NCBI GenBank assembly: GCA_934477125.1
Contig: CAKSOL010000008.1
Coordinates: 70,585-134,584 of the forward strand
Origin: an uncultured Eubacteriales bacterium
Lineage (GTDB): Bacteria > Bacillota > Clostridia > Oscillospirales > Acutalibacteraceae
DNA: 64,000 nt
Direction: 5' to 3'
Position numbers and translations under genes: made by a program. The notes beneath the pieces are model-generated. The model made no database searches, was not told the origin of the DNA, and saw only the letters and a program-made list of their open reading frames with translations. This document shows positions 1 to 9,001 of the stretch, in pieces; position 1 is the stretch's first letter; each line of letters begins with the position of its first letter.

Positions 1-1
1 A

Positions 2-1642
2 ATTGCTCCCGGAGAAACTGTAAATTATGTCGGAGCCATAGGCTGGTATTATCCCGAATTTGTTACTCAGGGGCTAGCCCGCGACGATATTATTCTCCGC
101 CATAACAGCATAAAGGATTATAACGAAAACGAGCATAGAAAGGGCTATCTGCGCAACTATACCCTGCGTTATGAAAGCGCTGCCGCAGCGGCAGAAACGG
201 CGCTTGAAAATTATGAGGAATGGAAACGGGATATAGATGCATGGCACAGTGCCTTTTCTTTCCCGGAGGAAACGGCAAAGCTTTTATTCGGAAGCTATTC
301 GTCGGTTATCACCTCCTCGCTCCATACAACACAAGGCTATTATTTTGAAATCGAGCAGCCCCACGGCTGCCTGAACACAATGGATGTTTCGGTTTATTCT
401 ACATGGCTGTATATGATGAACTGGCCCGAGCTTGAGGAAATCGATTTATACCAGTATATCAAAACGGTTCCTATGGAGGGAGAAACGCGGGGAAAGGTAT
501 GGCATTCCCTTTGGGCGGACTCCGCGCATTATGTCGAGGAAGCTATTTTTGTGCTGCGGGTCTGGCGCTATGTTCTCTGGTCGGGAAATCTTCAGCTTGC
601 CGAGGACGCATGGGACGTATGCAAAGCGGCGCTTGAGCATTTGTATTCAACCGAGGGCTCGGGCGCGCTGATTGATAATATCAGCGGAAACCAAAGCTAC
701 GACGCATGGAAAATGCCCGGTATCTGCAACTATGTAAACAATCAATGGCTGTACGCCCTGTTTTCCTTTGAGCGTATGAGCGGCAGGCTTGGCAGGGAGG
801 CGGTTGTTTCTGGTATGAAGGTCTCCGAGCTGCTGCCGCGCGCGCTGAAGGAATATAACGAGGCTCTCTGGGATGAAAAGGAGGGCTACTGGTACGCTTA
901 TAAGGTGACGGATAAATCGAATAAGCTGCCTTTCGGGAACGCGGTTTTCAGCGATCAGCTGTTCGGCTTCTGGGCGGCGTCGCTCGACCCTGAGGCCTAC
1001 GGAATTTTATCCGAAAAGCAATGCGCCCGCGCGCTGGAAAAAATCTACCGTCATAACCGGATTTACGTTCCCGACGGGGACTATTACTGCTGGCTGGACG
1101 GCGCTCTGCCCGAAAAGGCGAAAACTCCCTCGATTGAGATGAACGACGGCGTTTACGAGCATACCGGCTATCATGCCCTTTGCTGCTGGATTTGCGCGCA
1201 GACGGGTATGGCGTCGCTTATGTACCGTTTCGGTCTGCCGCAGACAGGCGAGGACGTCTTTTACAATGTTGCTAAGGGAATAGGAAATAACCATCTGGCA
1301 GCAGGCGAGTATAACCGCGGTGTTGACGGTGAAATGCACGCCGAAACGCTCCGCTATGAGCCCGGAAAGGACACTCCGCGCTTTCCGGCGTATCCGCGCT
1401 ATAAATGCGCCTGGGAGCATCCGATATCCGTTTTGGGACTTCAGACGGATTTGGATAAAATTTATTTAAATCCCGCGAAGAATACCGATATTGCCCTTTC
1501 GGAAATCCGTATGGGCGGCGATTCGCTGTCCGTTTCGGTAGAAAAGGATTGGGACACCTGCCTTGTGAACGGAAAAGAGGAAAAACCGGTTCTTGTGCGA
1601 GGCGGAAATAAATATGAAGTCGAATTTATTAAAATGAAATGA
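2..1642 (+). CDS. GH116-type glycosidase, 3' part (5' end outside window)
   Basis: The frame is open from base 2, so the gene starts upstream; the first in-frame ATG (380) lies in the middle of the catalytic domain and is not the start. Residues encoded at 2-60 (APGETVNYVGAIGWYYPEF) match the end of the N-terminal beta-sandwich of GBA2-like enzymes. Then come the family landmarks of the (alpha/alpha)6 barrel: CLNTMDVSVY followed by NWPELE, SYDAWKMPG (its Asp, at 701-703, aligns with the GH116 acid/base Asp), and FSDQLFGFWAA, equivalent to the usual ADQLxGxW block. GH116 enzymes are beta-glucosidases, beta-xylosidases or N-acetylglucosaminidases; the substrate cannot be read here. It is the first visible gene of a hydrolase operon and precedes the next gene by 10 bases. 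Confidence 0.8.
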   Translation: MAPGETVNYVGAIGWYYPEFVTQGLARDDIILRHNSIKDYNENEHRKGYLRNYTLRYESAAAAAETALENYEEWKRDIDAWHSAFSFPEETAKLLFGSYSSVITSSLHTTQGYYFEIEQPHGCLNTMDVSVYSTWLYMMNWPELEEIDLYQYIKTVPMEGETRGKVWHSLWADSAHYVEEAIFVLRVWRYVLWSGNLQLAEDAWDVCKAALEHLYSTEGSGALIDNISGNQSYDAWKMPGICNYVNNQWLYALFSFERMSGRLGREAVVSGMKVSELLPRALKEYNEALWDEKEGYWYAYKVTDKSNKLPFGNAVFSDQLFGFWAASLDPEAYGILSEKQCARALEKIYRHNRIYVPDGDYYCWLDGALPEKAKTPSIEMNDGVYEHTGYHALCCWICAQTGMASLMYRFGLPQTGEDVFYNVAKGIGNNHLAAGEYNRGVDGEMHAETLRYEPGKDTPRFPAYPRYKCAWEHPISVLGLQTDLDKIYLNPAKNTDIALSEIRMGGDSLSVSVEKDWDTCLVNGKEEKPVLVRGGNKYEVEFIKMK

Positions 1643-1652
1643 GGAAATATCA

Positions 1653-2648
1653 ATGAGTGAATATATATACGGTTTAAGACAAAGAACAAGCAGAAAGCCG
1701 ATAATCAAAAAGCTTGGCGCAGTACGTGCCGGAATTGAGCAGACCCCGGTTGTCTTTAACGGCAGACCTATAATGGTTGAGAGCCGGCTCGGCGGAACTG
1801 ACGGCGTTGACGTTCAGCATATCCGCGTTATCGACCTTGAAACAAACGAGGTTTACGCGATACTCGGAAACGACCATTATTTCGCTTCGGCATATGCGGA
1901 AAACGGTACGCTTTATATTTTCTGCACCGATATGCACGACAGCGAGGCTATGACCATGTTCGATACGGACAAGGGCGAGGAGGCATGGCACGACAACCGC
2001 GGCGGACATAACGTCTGTATGTATAAAACCCGCGATTTCAAGAGCTTTGAATATAAGGAAATAATCAACTGCCCTCAAAAGCGTTTTTGGAACACCTCCG
2101 TCTGCAAGGGTGAGGACGGCTATGTTATGGCGATTGAGGTCAGCGCCGAGGACGGCTTCCCGAACGAGAAAATCGGCGTTCATTTCACCGAGTTTTTCGC
2201 AAAGTCCGCCGATTTGGAAAACTGGGAAATGCTGCCGGACGAATATTCCTATACGCCCGTCCGCTATAACGCCTGCCCTGCGCTGCGCTATTTTGACGGA
2301 TACTATTATATGATTTGCCTGGAGGAGCTGCCCGCACTGCGCTATGCGCCCTATGTTTACCGCACAAAGGATTTCCTCCATTTTGAAGTAGGCTTCCATA
2401 ATCCCGTTATGATGTACGGAGACGACGACCGTGTAATCTGCCCCGGCTGCGAAAAGAATTTCGACGAGCGCGAGCTGGATCTGCTTTATAACGGACTTAA
2501 TATAAATTGCAGCGATGTGGATTTGTTTGAATACGGCGGCAAAACCGTAATCTATTACGCCAACGGCGACCAGATGAGCTATGCTTTCCTTTGCAAAGCC
2601 GAGTATGACGGAAAAATGCAGGATTTGCTTGAGGGCTTTTTTAAGTAA
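1653..2648 (+). CDS. Five-bladed beta-propeller glycosidase (GH43/GH32-like fold)
   Basis: 331 residues with no signal peptide. The repeating pattern of short beta-blades is visible: 'FNGRPIMVES' near the N-terminus, then 'NGTLYIFCTD', 'DGYVMAIEVS', 'DGYYYMICLEE' and 'GGKTVIYYANGDQ'. This pattern is typical of the five-bladed propellers of clans GH-F and GH-J and related families. The C-terminal run INCSDVDLFEYGGKT followed by a short tail is common in uncharacterised propeller glycosidases of Clostridia. I cannot assign a family or a catalytic triad with confidence; acidic residues sit at the expected blade centres. The start is set by GAGGAAA about seven bases before the ATG. It lies within the operon, 10 bases after the GH116 gene. 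A cytoplasmic exo-acting role is inferred. Confidence 0.65.
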   Translation: MSEYIYGLRQRTSRKPIIKKLGAVRAGIEQTPVVFNGRPIMVESRLGGTDGVDVQHIRVIDLETNEVYAILGNDHYFASAYAENGTLYIFCTDMHDSEAMTMFDTDKGEEAWHDNRGGHNVCMYKTRDFKSFEYKEIINCPQKRFWNTSVCKGEDGYVMAIEVSAEDGFPNEKIGVHFTEFFAKSADLENWEMLPDEYSYTPVRYNACPALRYFDGYYYMICLEELPALRYAPYVYRTKDFLHFEVGFHNPVMMYGDDDRVICPGCEKNFDERELDLLYNGLNINCSDVDLFEYGGKTVIYYANGDQMSYAFLCKAEYDGKMQDLLEGFFK

Positions 2649-2696
2649 AACCGACTTGAACGCCGAAGGCTGTTAAAAACCGTGCAGGTGATGAAA

Positions 2697-4658
2697 ATGA
2701 GAAAATTAAGTACTTTGCGCGTTTCGCGCAATCATTGGTTCAAAAAAGAGGATTTTGAGGCATTTAAAAAATTCCTCTGCGAATATAAGGACAGCATCGA
2801 CCGCGTATCGCTGTTCTGTCCCGACTGCCATACGCCCGTAACGCTGCAAACGGCGGAGGAAACGGCGGCGCTGGTAAAGGAGAGAATGTCCGAAATCCGC
2901 AGGCTCGGCTTTTCTGCGGGAATAAACGTTCTTGCTACCATAGGTCACCATCCGCAGTATCCGGATAAATGCCTGCATTCGCACTACCGCCATATGACGA
3001 ACAAAAACGGCGAAATCTGCGTCGGGAGCTATTGCCCCTCGGATGAAGATTATATTGACGGATATGTTAAGCCGCTTTACCGCATTGTAGCCTTGGCAGA
3101 GCCGGAATTTATCTGGATAGACGACGATATGCGTTACGGTCATTACCCGATAGGCTACGGCTGCTTCTGCGATGGCTGCGTTGAAAAATTCAACCGTGAT
3201 TACGGCTTTTCCTACTCGCGCGAAACCCTTGTCAATTCTCTTGCGGACGAAAACAATATTGATTTGCGCCGCAAATGGCTCCATCATCAGTCCGAGAAAA
3301 TCCGCGGCGTGCTTTCTGCGGCGGCTGATACGGTTTACAGCATAAATAATTCAATAAAAATGGGTCTTATGACCGGCGAACGCTATTTCGAGGGCTTTGA
3401 ATTTGAGTCTTGGGCGCAGGCGCTTTCCCAAAACGGCAGATATAATATTATGTGGCGTCCCGGCGGCGGGAATTATAATGATTTGGATTCCCGCGAGGCG
3501 GTTGAAAAGCAAATTCAGACTGGCAGGCAATGCGCAGAGCTGCCGGAATATATTGATGAAATCTATTATGAGCTGGAGTCCTGTCCTTACAGTCCGCTGA
3601 AAAAATCTCCGGTGTCAACCGCAAATGAGGGTATACTCAGCATTTGCAGCGGCTGCAGCGGCGTGGCTTGGAACGTTATGCCGAAACGCCTGAGCGACGC
3701 AGAGAATATCTTTAACGCAATCCGCAGTAAAACTCCGTTTATGGAGCTGCTCTCAGAGGAATTTAAAAACGGCAAAAATCTCGGCGTTTACGACGGCTGG
3801 CATCCTCAGGCGCAGGCGGCTGTTCCCGACTTTTTCTCGGATTACGGCGGCAGGTACGCCGAGGGTATGGATGAAATAGATTTGCTCGGTATTCCACGCT
3901 CCTATAATCTGCATAAGGCATCAGCCTTTGTTTTGCAGGGGAGACAGCCCCTCGTCTTTTCCGATGAGGAAATAAGGTATATTCTGTCGCGCGGAGTTTA
4001 TATGGACGCCGATGCGGCGGACATTCTCTGCAAAATGGGCTACGGAAAATACATCGGCTTTAAAAAGGGCGATGAAACAGGGGACGATTTAAGCGAGGTG
4101 TGCTTAAACCACCCATTGAATAAGGGAATTGAGGGAGAATCGCGCACCTGCTTCTCGGTTTTTGCAAAAGGAAAATCCTATGCGCTTATCCCCGAAAAGG
4201 GAGCGGCTGTAATAAGCAATATTCAGGATGTTGACGGAAATGTTAAATATCCGTGCGCTATGGGCTGCTTTGAAAACGAGCTGGGCGGCAGGGTCGCGGT
4301 TTGCGGCTATTTCCCCTGGACCGACCTTTCGGATTACGATAAGGCGCTGCAAATGAAAAGGCTGTTCCTTTATCTTTCAAATAACGCTTTGGAAGCAAAT
4401 ATTCATTCGTACCACCGCTTAAAGCTCTTTGTCCGCGAAACGGAAGGCGGTAAATTTGCCGCTGTTATTTATAACTGCAATCCCGACACAATAGAAAACG
4501 CCGAAATCCGTATCAGGGGAAACGGCGGATACATTATTGCCGATGAGCATATGAAAAAATCGGCGTTAAAGCAAATCGGAAACGATTCCGGCGGAGGAGT
4601 ATATCTCCTGCCGGAGTTAAAGCCCAATGCGTTTTACTATATTGCAATAAAGGAGTAA
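2697..4658 (+). CDS. Putative TIM-barrel glycosidase, GH42-like layout
   Basis: About 653 residues, no signal peptide. I chose ATG 2697 because AGGTGA at 2686-2691 sits five bases before it; a GTG at 2682 is also in frame. The N-terminal 300 residues read as a beta/alpha barrel: FIWIDDDMRYGHYP is a strand end loaded with acidic residues, followed by a Cys-rich CFCDGC, and EIYYELES supplies a further acidic strand end. The middle section (GVYMDADAADILCKMGYGKYIG) resembles the glutaminase-like or trimerisation domain of GH42-type beta-galactosidases, and the tail looks like a small beta-sandwich. Function is inferred from fold and operon position between a propeller glycosidase and a GH9-like gene; a non-enzymatic role is not excluded. 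Confidence 0.6.
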   Translation: MRKLSTLRVSRNHWFKKEDFEAFKKFLCEYKDSIDRVSLFCPDCHTPVTLQTAEETAALVKERMSEIRRLGFSAGINVLATIGHHPQYPDKCLHSHYRHMTNKNGEICVGSYCPSDEDYIDGYVKPLYRIVALAEPEFIWIDDDMRYGHYPIGYGCFCDGCVEKFNRDYGFSYSRETLVNSLADENNIDLRRKWLHHQSEKIRGVLSAAADTVYSINNSIKMGLMTGERYFEGFEFESWAQALSQNGRYNIMWRPGGGNYNDLDSREAVEKQIQTGRQCAELPEYIDEIYYELESCPYSPLKKSPVSTANEGILSICSGCSGVAWNVMPKRLSDAENIFNAIRSKTPFMELLSEEFKNGKNLGVYDGWHPQAQAAVPDFFSDYGGRYAEGMDEIDLLGIPRSYNLHKASAFVLQGRQPLVFSDEEIRYILSRGVYMDADAADILCKMGYGKYIGFKKGDETGDDLSEVCLNHPLNKGIEGESRTCFSVFAKGKSYALIPEKGAAVISNIQDVDGNVKYPCAMGCFENELGGRVAVCGYFPWTDLSDYDKALQMKRLFLYLSNNALEANIHSYHRLKLFVRETEGGKFAAVIYNCNPDTIENAEIRIRGNGGYIIADEHMKKSALKQIGNDSGGGVYLLPELKPNAFYYIAIKE

Positions 4659-4663
4659 TTATT

Positions 4664-6307
4664 ATGTCGCAGCCGATAAATCCGTTCAGATTAAATCAGT
4701 TGGGATATCCCCAAAAAGCAGCCAAGCGCTTTACATATACAGGCGAAAGCCTCAGCAATCGGTTCACCCTGTATTTTATGCAGGACGGCGGTCTGACCGA
4801 GGTATACAGCGGCGAGCTTGTACCGCACGAAAGCGACAGCGTTTCGCCAGTGCCGGTTAAAATCGGTGATTTTTCAGCCGTTGAAAAACCGGGCGTGTAC
4901 CGCCTGAAGGTTGAGGATGAATGCAGCCGTATTTTTTATATCGACGATAATGTTTACGATTCGGCATGCCGTATGATAAGCGAGTTTTTTGTGTGGCAGA
5001 GGTGCGGAGACCCTAAGGGCTACGGCGGTATGTGCCATCAGACCGACCGGTTAATCGATAAATACGGCGTTGAGCATAAGCTGTGCGGCGGTCACCACCA
5101 GTCCGGCGACCTGAGAAAATGGGCTTTCGGCTGTCCTGCCGGAGTTTACGGTCTGTCCGAGTATTCAATGATAAAAAATCCGCTTTGGAATAACGACAAT
5201 CAGCTCCAGTACGATATCGCCCATTCGGTAAAATACTATCTTGCCCGCCAGTCGAGAGAGGGGTATATTTTTGAATGCTCCTTTGTGCCTGAGGATTATG
5301 ACGACGCGAAATGCCACGGCAAGGGATTTCAGGATTTGGGCGCTTTCTGGAAGCCGTTCCGCTATTACGACAGCCCGACCGACCCGCTCGGCGAATGGTT
5401 CGTTCTGAGACTGTTTATATCGGCGTCGCAGAGCCTTAAAGGGTATGACGACGCGCTGGCACAGGAGTGCCTGAACGGCGCTGAAAGACTGTGGAAATGG
5501 ATGCAGACCGACGGCCGCTATGTAAAGGATTTCGACTGGATAGACTATCCGCCTATCGGTCACGACAACTTTAAGGCGTTCGTTTTCGATATGTTTTATC
5601 CCGATTCAACAGCCGTTTTGGTAAATGAAATATACTGCGCCGCAGGGCTGTACCGCGTAACCGGCGACCCGGCGGTCAAAGCGCGCGCGGTTGAGGATTT
5701 GAACAAGCTTTCAGGGCTGCTGGTAAAGGGTGAGGACGGCGCTTTGAAATATTTCAGCGAAAGCGCCGAAAAGCCCGAAAAGCCGGTATACTTTGCAACC
5801 GTTAATGCGCCGCTCGCGCTCGTTCTGGGACTTGAGACGTTTAAGGACGAGCCGGACGCGCCGGTTTGGCAGGACTGCTGCGAAGCGGTTCTGAAGTATT
5901 ACGAAAAAGAGGATAAAAACAGCTACGGTATCGTTACAAACAATCCGGGTTATTATTATTCCTATACCTTTGTTGCCGACCATGCGCTTACGGTTCAGTT
6001 CTTAATCAAGGCGGCGGATATTTTCGGCAGAGAGCGCACTCTGCCCCTCGCCCAGCGTATGCTTGACTTTTTAATCGGATATAACCCGGCGGATGTTTCG
6101 GTAATAGAGGGCGTCGGCTATAATCAGGCGCAGCGCGCCCTGTTCGGAGAGTTTTTCCCCGGTCAGCCGCAGATACCCGGCGGTGTGTTCACCGATTTCA
6201 CTCCGACCGGTCAGTCGTTTGACAATTACGGCGTTGAATACGACCTGCCGCTGGCGGGAGGCTTATTGCAGGCGCTCGGAGCTTATTCCGACTTTATTTC
6301 AAAGTAA
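4664..6307 (+). CDS. GH9-like protein with N-terminal Ig-like domain, altered catalytic motif
   Basis: 547 residues, no signal peptide, five bases after the previous gene with AAGGAG inside that gene's end. Residues 1-90 form the Ig-like domain seen in front of many GH9 endoglucanases (NQLGYP near residue 11). The rest is an (alpha/alpha)6 barrel: SGDLRKW occupies the position of the GH9 DAGD motif, so Asp149 (the usual base) is kept but the first Asp is replaced by Gln146. YNPADVSVIEGVGYNQAQR corresponds to the NPxxxSYVTG...HHR segment, yet the two His are absent. Near the C-terminus YGVEYDLPLAGG (Glu525) takes the place of the acid-Glu block. It is probably an exo-acting or substrate-shifted relative rather than a classical cellulase. 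Confidence 0.7.
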   Translation: MSQPINPFRLNQLGYPQKAAKRFTYTGESLSNRFTLYFMQDGGLTEVYSGELVPHESDSVSPVPVKIGDFSAVEKPGVYRLKVEDECSRIFYIDDNVYDSACRMISEFFVWQRCGDPKGYGGMCHQTDRLIDKYGVEHKLCGGHHQSGDLRKWAFGCPAGVYGLSEYSMIKNPLWNNDNQLQYDIAHSVKYYLARQSREGYIFECSFVPEDYDDAKCHGKGFQDLGAFWKPFRYYDSPTDPLGEWFVLRLFISASQSLKGYDDALAQECLNGAERLWKWMQTDGRYVKDFDWIDYPPIGHDNFKAFVFDMFYPDSTAVLVNEIYCAAGLYRVTGDPAVKARAVEDLNKLSGLLVKGEDGALKYFSESAEKPEKPVYFATVNAPLALVLGLETFKDEPDAPVWQDCCEAVLKYYEKEDKNSYGIVTNNPGYYYSYTFVADHALTVQFLIKAADIFGRERTLPLAQRMLDFLIGYNPADVSVIEGVGYNQAQRALFGEFFPGQPQIPGGVFTDFTPTGQSFDNYGVEYDLPLAGGLLQALGAYSDFISK

Positions 6308-6318
6308 GGTGATTTTAA

Positions 6319-8976
6319 ATGAGCGTTGTTGAAAAAATAAAGCAGAACGGCACTTTAAGCCGCATAAAAAATCATAATTTGGTTTACCGCACACCGATAG
6401 ACGACCCGACGCGCGGTATTCCGCTGGGAAACGGCAGCACAGGTCTGCTCGTCTGGCCCGAAAAGGACCGCCTTGTTCTTACGGTTAATCATACGGATTT
6501 GTGGGACCTCGCCGACGGCGACGAAATCAGGAATTGGAATCCTGAGGATGAGGAATATACAAATGCGCTGCATCAGGCAGGGAGACTGGAATTCCGCTTT
6601 TTCGCCCCGGTTCTTGATGTTCTCTATCAAAAGGATTATAACGCAGTGCTTTCTCTGGCGGACGCCGCGCTTAATCTGAAAAGCGTAACCCCTTTTTCCG
6701 AGGTTTCTTTTAAAGCGTATGCTTCGAGGGAGTATAACACCTCAGTAATAGAGGTAAACGCCGAATTTAAGGAGGAAAACGCTCTTGAAATAGCTTTGGA
6801 GAACTGGGGCAGCAGAACCTTCGGTCATTGGTATGCCCAGGTTCGCCGAAATCCCGAGCTCGGTATCGGAGAGCCGAAAACCGCGGCGGCGGATAACGGA
6901 ATTTATATCACCCGTTCAATGCGCAAGGGCGCTTTTTGCATCGGTATTCGGGCGGAGGGACTTGAGGGAGCGAAAGCCTCCCGGATAAATTCTCATTCCG
7001 GCGTTATTCGCGATGAAAATAAAAAGCGGTTTTCGTTCAGGGTTTATATTTCGGTCGTCCCTGCAAAAACTCAGGAGGAGGCTCTCTCCGCCGTTAAAAG
7101 CAACATAGAAAGAGCCGCCGCCGCAGGGCAGGAGGTCTATACCGCTCATCAGAGGGACTGGGCTGATTACTGGAGCAGGAGCTATATCGCGCTGGACGAT
7201 AATTACCTTGAAAACCTTTGGTATCTGAACTGCTATTTCGGGAAATGCGAAATGCTCGGAAATTATCCTCCCCATTTCTGCAACGGTATTTGGGGCTTTA
7301 ACCACGATTACGTGCCCTGGAACCATTTCTTCCATTGGAATATGCAGCTGCAATACTGGGCGCATTATGCTGCAGGGCACAGCGAGCTTGTCAAAACCTA
7401 CCTGAATTTCCGGTATAAGCAGCTGCCGAACGCGATAAGCACGGCAAAGCGTTTCAGGAATGCGGAGGGGGCTTTGTATACCGATGTAACCGGCGCTAAT
7501 GCAGTATGCGACAGAAACACGGTTGATAACCTTACTCCCGGCGCTCAGATAGCCCATAATTTCTGGCAGCTTTATTTATATGACGGAGATTTGGAATATC
7601 TCTGCGAAAAGGGACTGCCCGTGATTTATAACGCGGCGCTGTTTTATCTGAATTTGGTTAAAAAGGGAGAGGACGGATATTATCATCTTTACCGTTCTCA
7701 GGCTTACGAAAGCTCGCCGCTTATGGATGATGTTATAACCGACCATTCCGCTATGCGTATGATTTTCGCCGACGCCCTTGCCTGTATGAATTTGCTTGAT
7801 GAAAAAGGGCTGCTCCCCGAAAGCGAGGATATAAGGGACAGGATTTCCGAGGTACTCCCCAAGCTTTACCCTATTCAGACCGTTCCGCTTGAGGATGATG
7901 AGTATTATTCCGAAAACGGAAAGCTGTTTTTATCGAACGGAATAGGCGCGGGGCGCGAGATTTCCTGCGCGGAGGTGCCGGTCGCCGGCATATTCTGCGG
8001 AGAGGAGCGCAATCCGGACGAGGCGGAGCTGGAGGACTGCGAATATTGGAGCAGGGTGAAAAAGGGAGACGTTATACGCAACTCCTTTTCCTCCCGGAAA
8101 TTGCAGCATTATTACGGCTTCCCGGACCCTGAGCTTTCGGCGGTTTTTCCGAATGACTGCGTAGGTCTTGCGGATAAGGGCGGCAGGCTTTTTGCCGGAA
8201 TGACCAACCTTATGCAGATGAAAAGCGGCTTTAAATTTGACGGGGAAAATCAAATCGTATTAAAAACTCAGGAAAATGTTCCGTTTATGGGCTGGAGCTT
8301 AGACCCGATTATGCTGGCGCGCCTGGGTCTTGCAAAGGATTTAAAGCAGCGCTTTTCCGATACGATTGACGCATGGCAGTGGTATCCCTGCGGTATGGGA
8401 CATTACGGCGGATATTATGAAATGGTGCGCGAATCGAATATGCGTTTTTATACATACAGTATCAAGGACTGCGATAAATCCGGCGCCCGTTTTACCTCTC
8501 CGGCGTGGGAATTCCGTCATTTCGATTTGGAAATGCTCCCGGTTACAGCAATGGCGGTAAATGAAATGTTGCTGCAAAGCTATGAGGGGGCTGTCCGCCT
8601 TTTCCCTGCCTGCCCTGAGGACTTTACCGGCGGCTTTTATCTCCGCGCCGAAAACGGTATTGCCGTTACCGCTCAGATGACCTGCGGCAAAACCGACTAT
8701 GCGCTTTATACCGCCTCTGCCGATACCGTTCTTTCGGTTTTCGCCGAAAAGGGACAGTATGATTTTTACAGCGGCTCAGGCGAAAAAATAACGGCTGCCG
8801 ATTACGACGGCGAACGTTCGGTTTACCGTATGCCTATAAAAAGGGGCGAGGATATTTTAATGACGCCGTTCGGAATAACTCCCGGACAGATAACCGTCCG
8901 CGAAATAGGGCTGCCCGAAAACACCGACTATAAGCGTCATAACCGCGCAACCCTCGGAATAGAAAAAATGTATTGA
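6319..8976 (+). CDS. GH95-like glycosidase ((alpha/alpha)6 barrel)
   Basis: 885 residues, no signal peptide, AAGGTGA seven bases before the ATG. The N-terminal beta-sandwich opens with the typical IPLGNGSTGLLVWPE followed by LWD, as in GH95 and related proteins. The barrel starts around residue 295; FNHDYVPWNHFFHWNMQLQ matches the D-W-P-W...HxNxNxQ block of GH95, and TDHSAMRMIFADAL matches the helix that carries substrate-binding residues. A C-terminal beta domain follows after residue 770. GH95 members are alpha-L-fucosidases or alpha-L-galactosidases, but this sequence is divergent and could belong to a neighbouring family. It sits 11 bases downstream of the GH9-like gene, and its product is predicted to be cytoplasmic. 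Confidence 0.65.
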   Translation: MSVVEKIKQNGTLSRIKNHNLVYRTPIDDPTRGIPLGNGSTGLLVWPEKDRLVLTVNHTDLWDLADGDEIRNWNPEDEEYTNALHQAGRLEFRFFAPVLDVLYQKDYNAVLSLADAALNLKSVTPFSEVSFKAYASREYNTSVIEVNAEFKEENALEIALENWGSRTFGHWYAQVRRNPELGIGEPKTAAADNGIYITRSMRKGAFCIGIRAEGLEGAKASRINSHSGVIRDENKKRFSFRVYISVVPAKTQEEALSAVKSNIERAAAAGQEVYTAHQRDWADYWSRSYIALDDNYLENLWYLNCYFGKCEMLGNYPPHFCNGIWGFNHDYVPWNHFFHWNMQLQYWAHYAAGHSELVKTYLNFRYKQLPNAISTAKRFRNAEGALYTDVTGANAVCDRNTVDNLTPGAQIAHNFWQLYLYDGDLEYLCEKGLPVIYNAALFYLNLVKKGEDGYYHLYRSQAYESSPLMDDVITDHSAMRMIFADALACMNLLDEKGLLPESEDIRDRISEVLPKLYPIQTVPLEDDEYYSENGKLFLSNGIGAGREISCAEVPVAGIFCGEERNPDEAELEDCEYWSRVKKGDVIRNSFSSRKLQHYYGFPDPELSAVFPNDCVGLADKGGRLFAGMTNLMQMKSGFKFDGENQIVLKTQENVPFMGWSLDPIMLARLGLAKDLKQRFSDTIDAWQWYPCGMGHYGGYYEMVRESNMRFYTYSIKDCDKSGARFTSPAWEFRHFDLEMLPVTAMAVNEMLLQSYEGAVRLFPACPEDFTGGFYLRAENGIAVTAQMTCGKTDYALYTASADTVLSVFAEKGQYDFYSGSGEKITAADYDGERSVYRMPIKRGEDILMTPFGITPGQITVREIGLPENTDYKRHNRATLGIEKMY

Positions 8977-9001
8977 TTTGCCTGCTGAAAAGGGGGATAG
9001 A

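Noticed and set aside
1674..2399. Minus-strand open frame of about 240 codons
   Set aside because: Antisense to the beta-propeller gene, low-complexity composition, no promoter.
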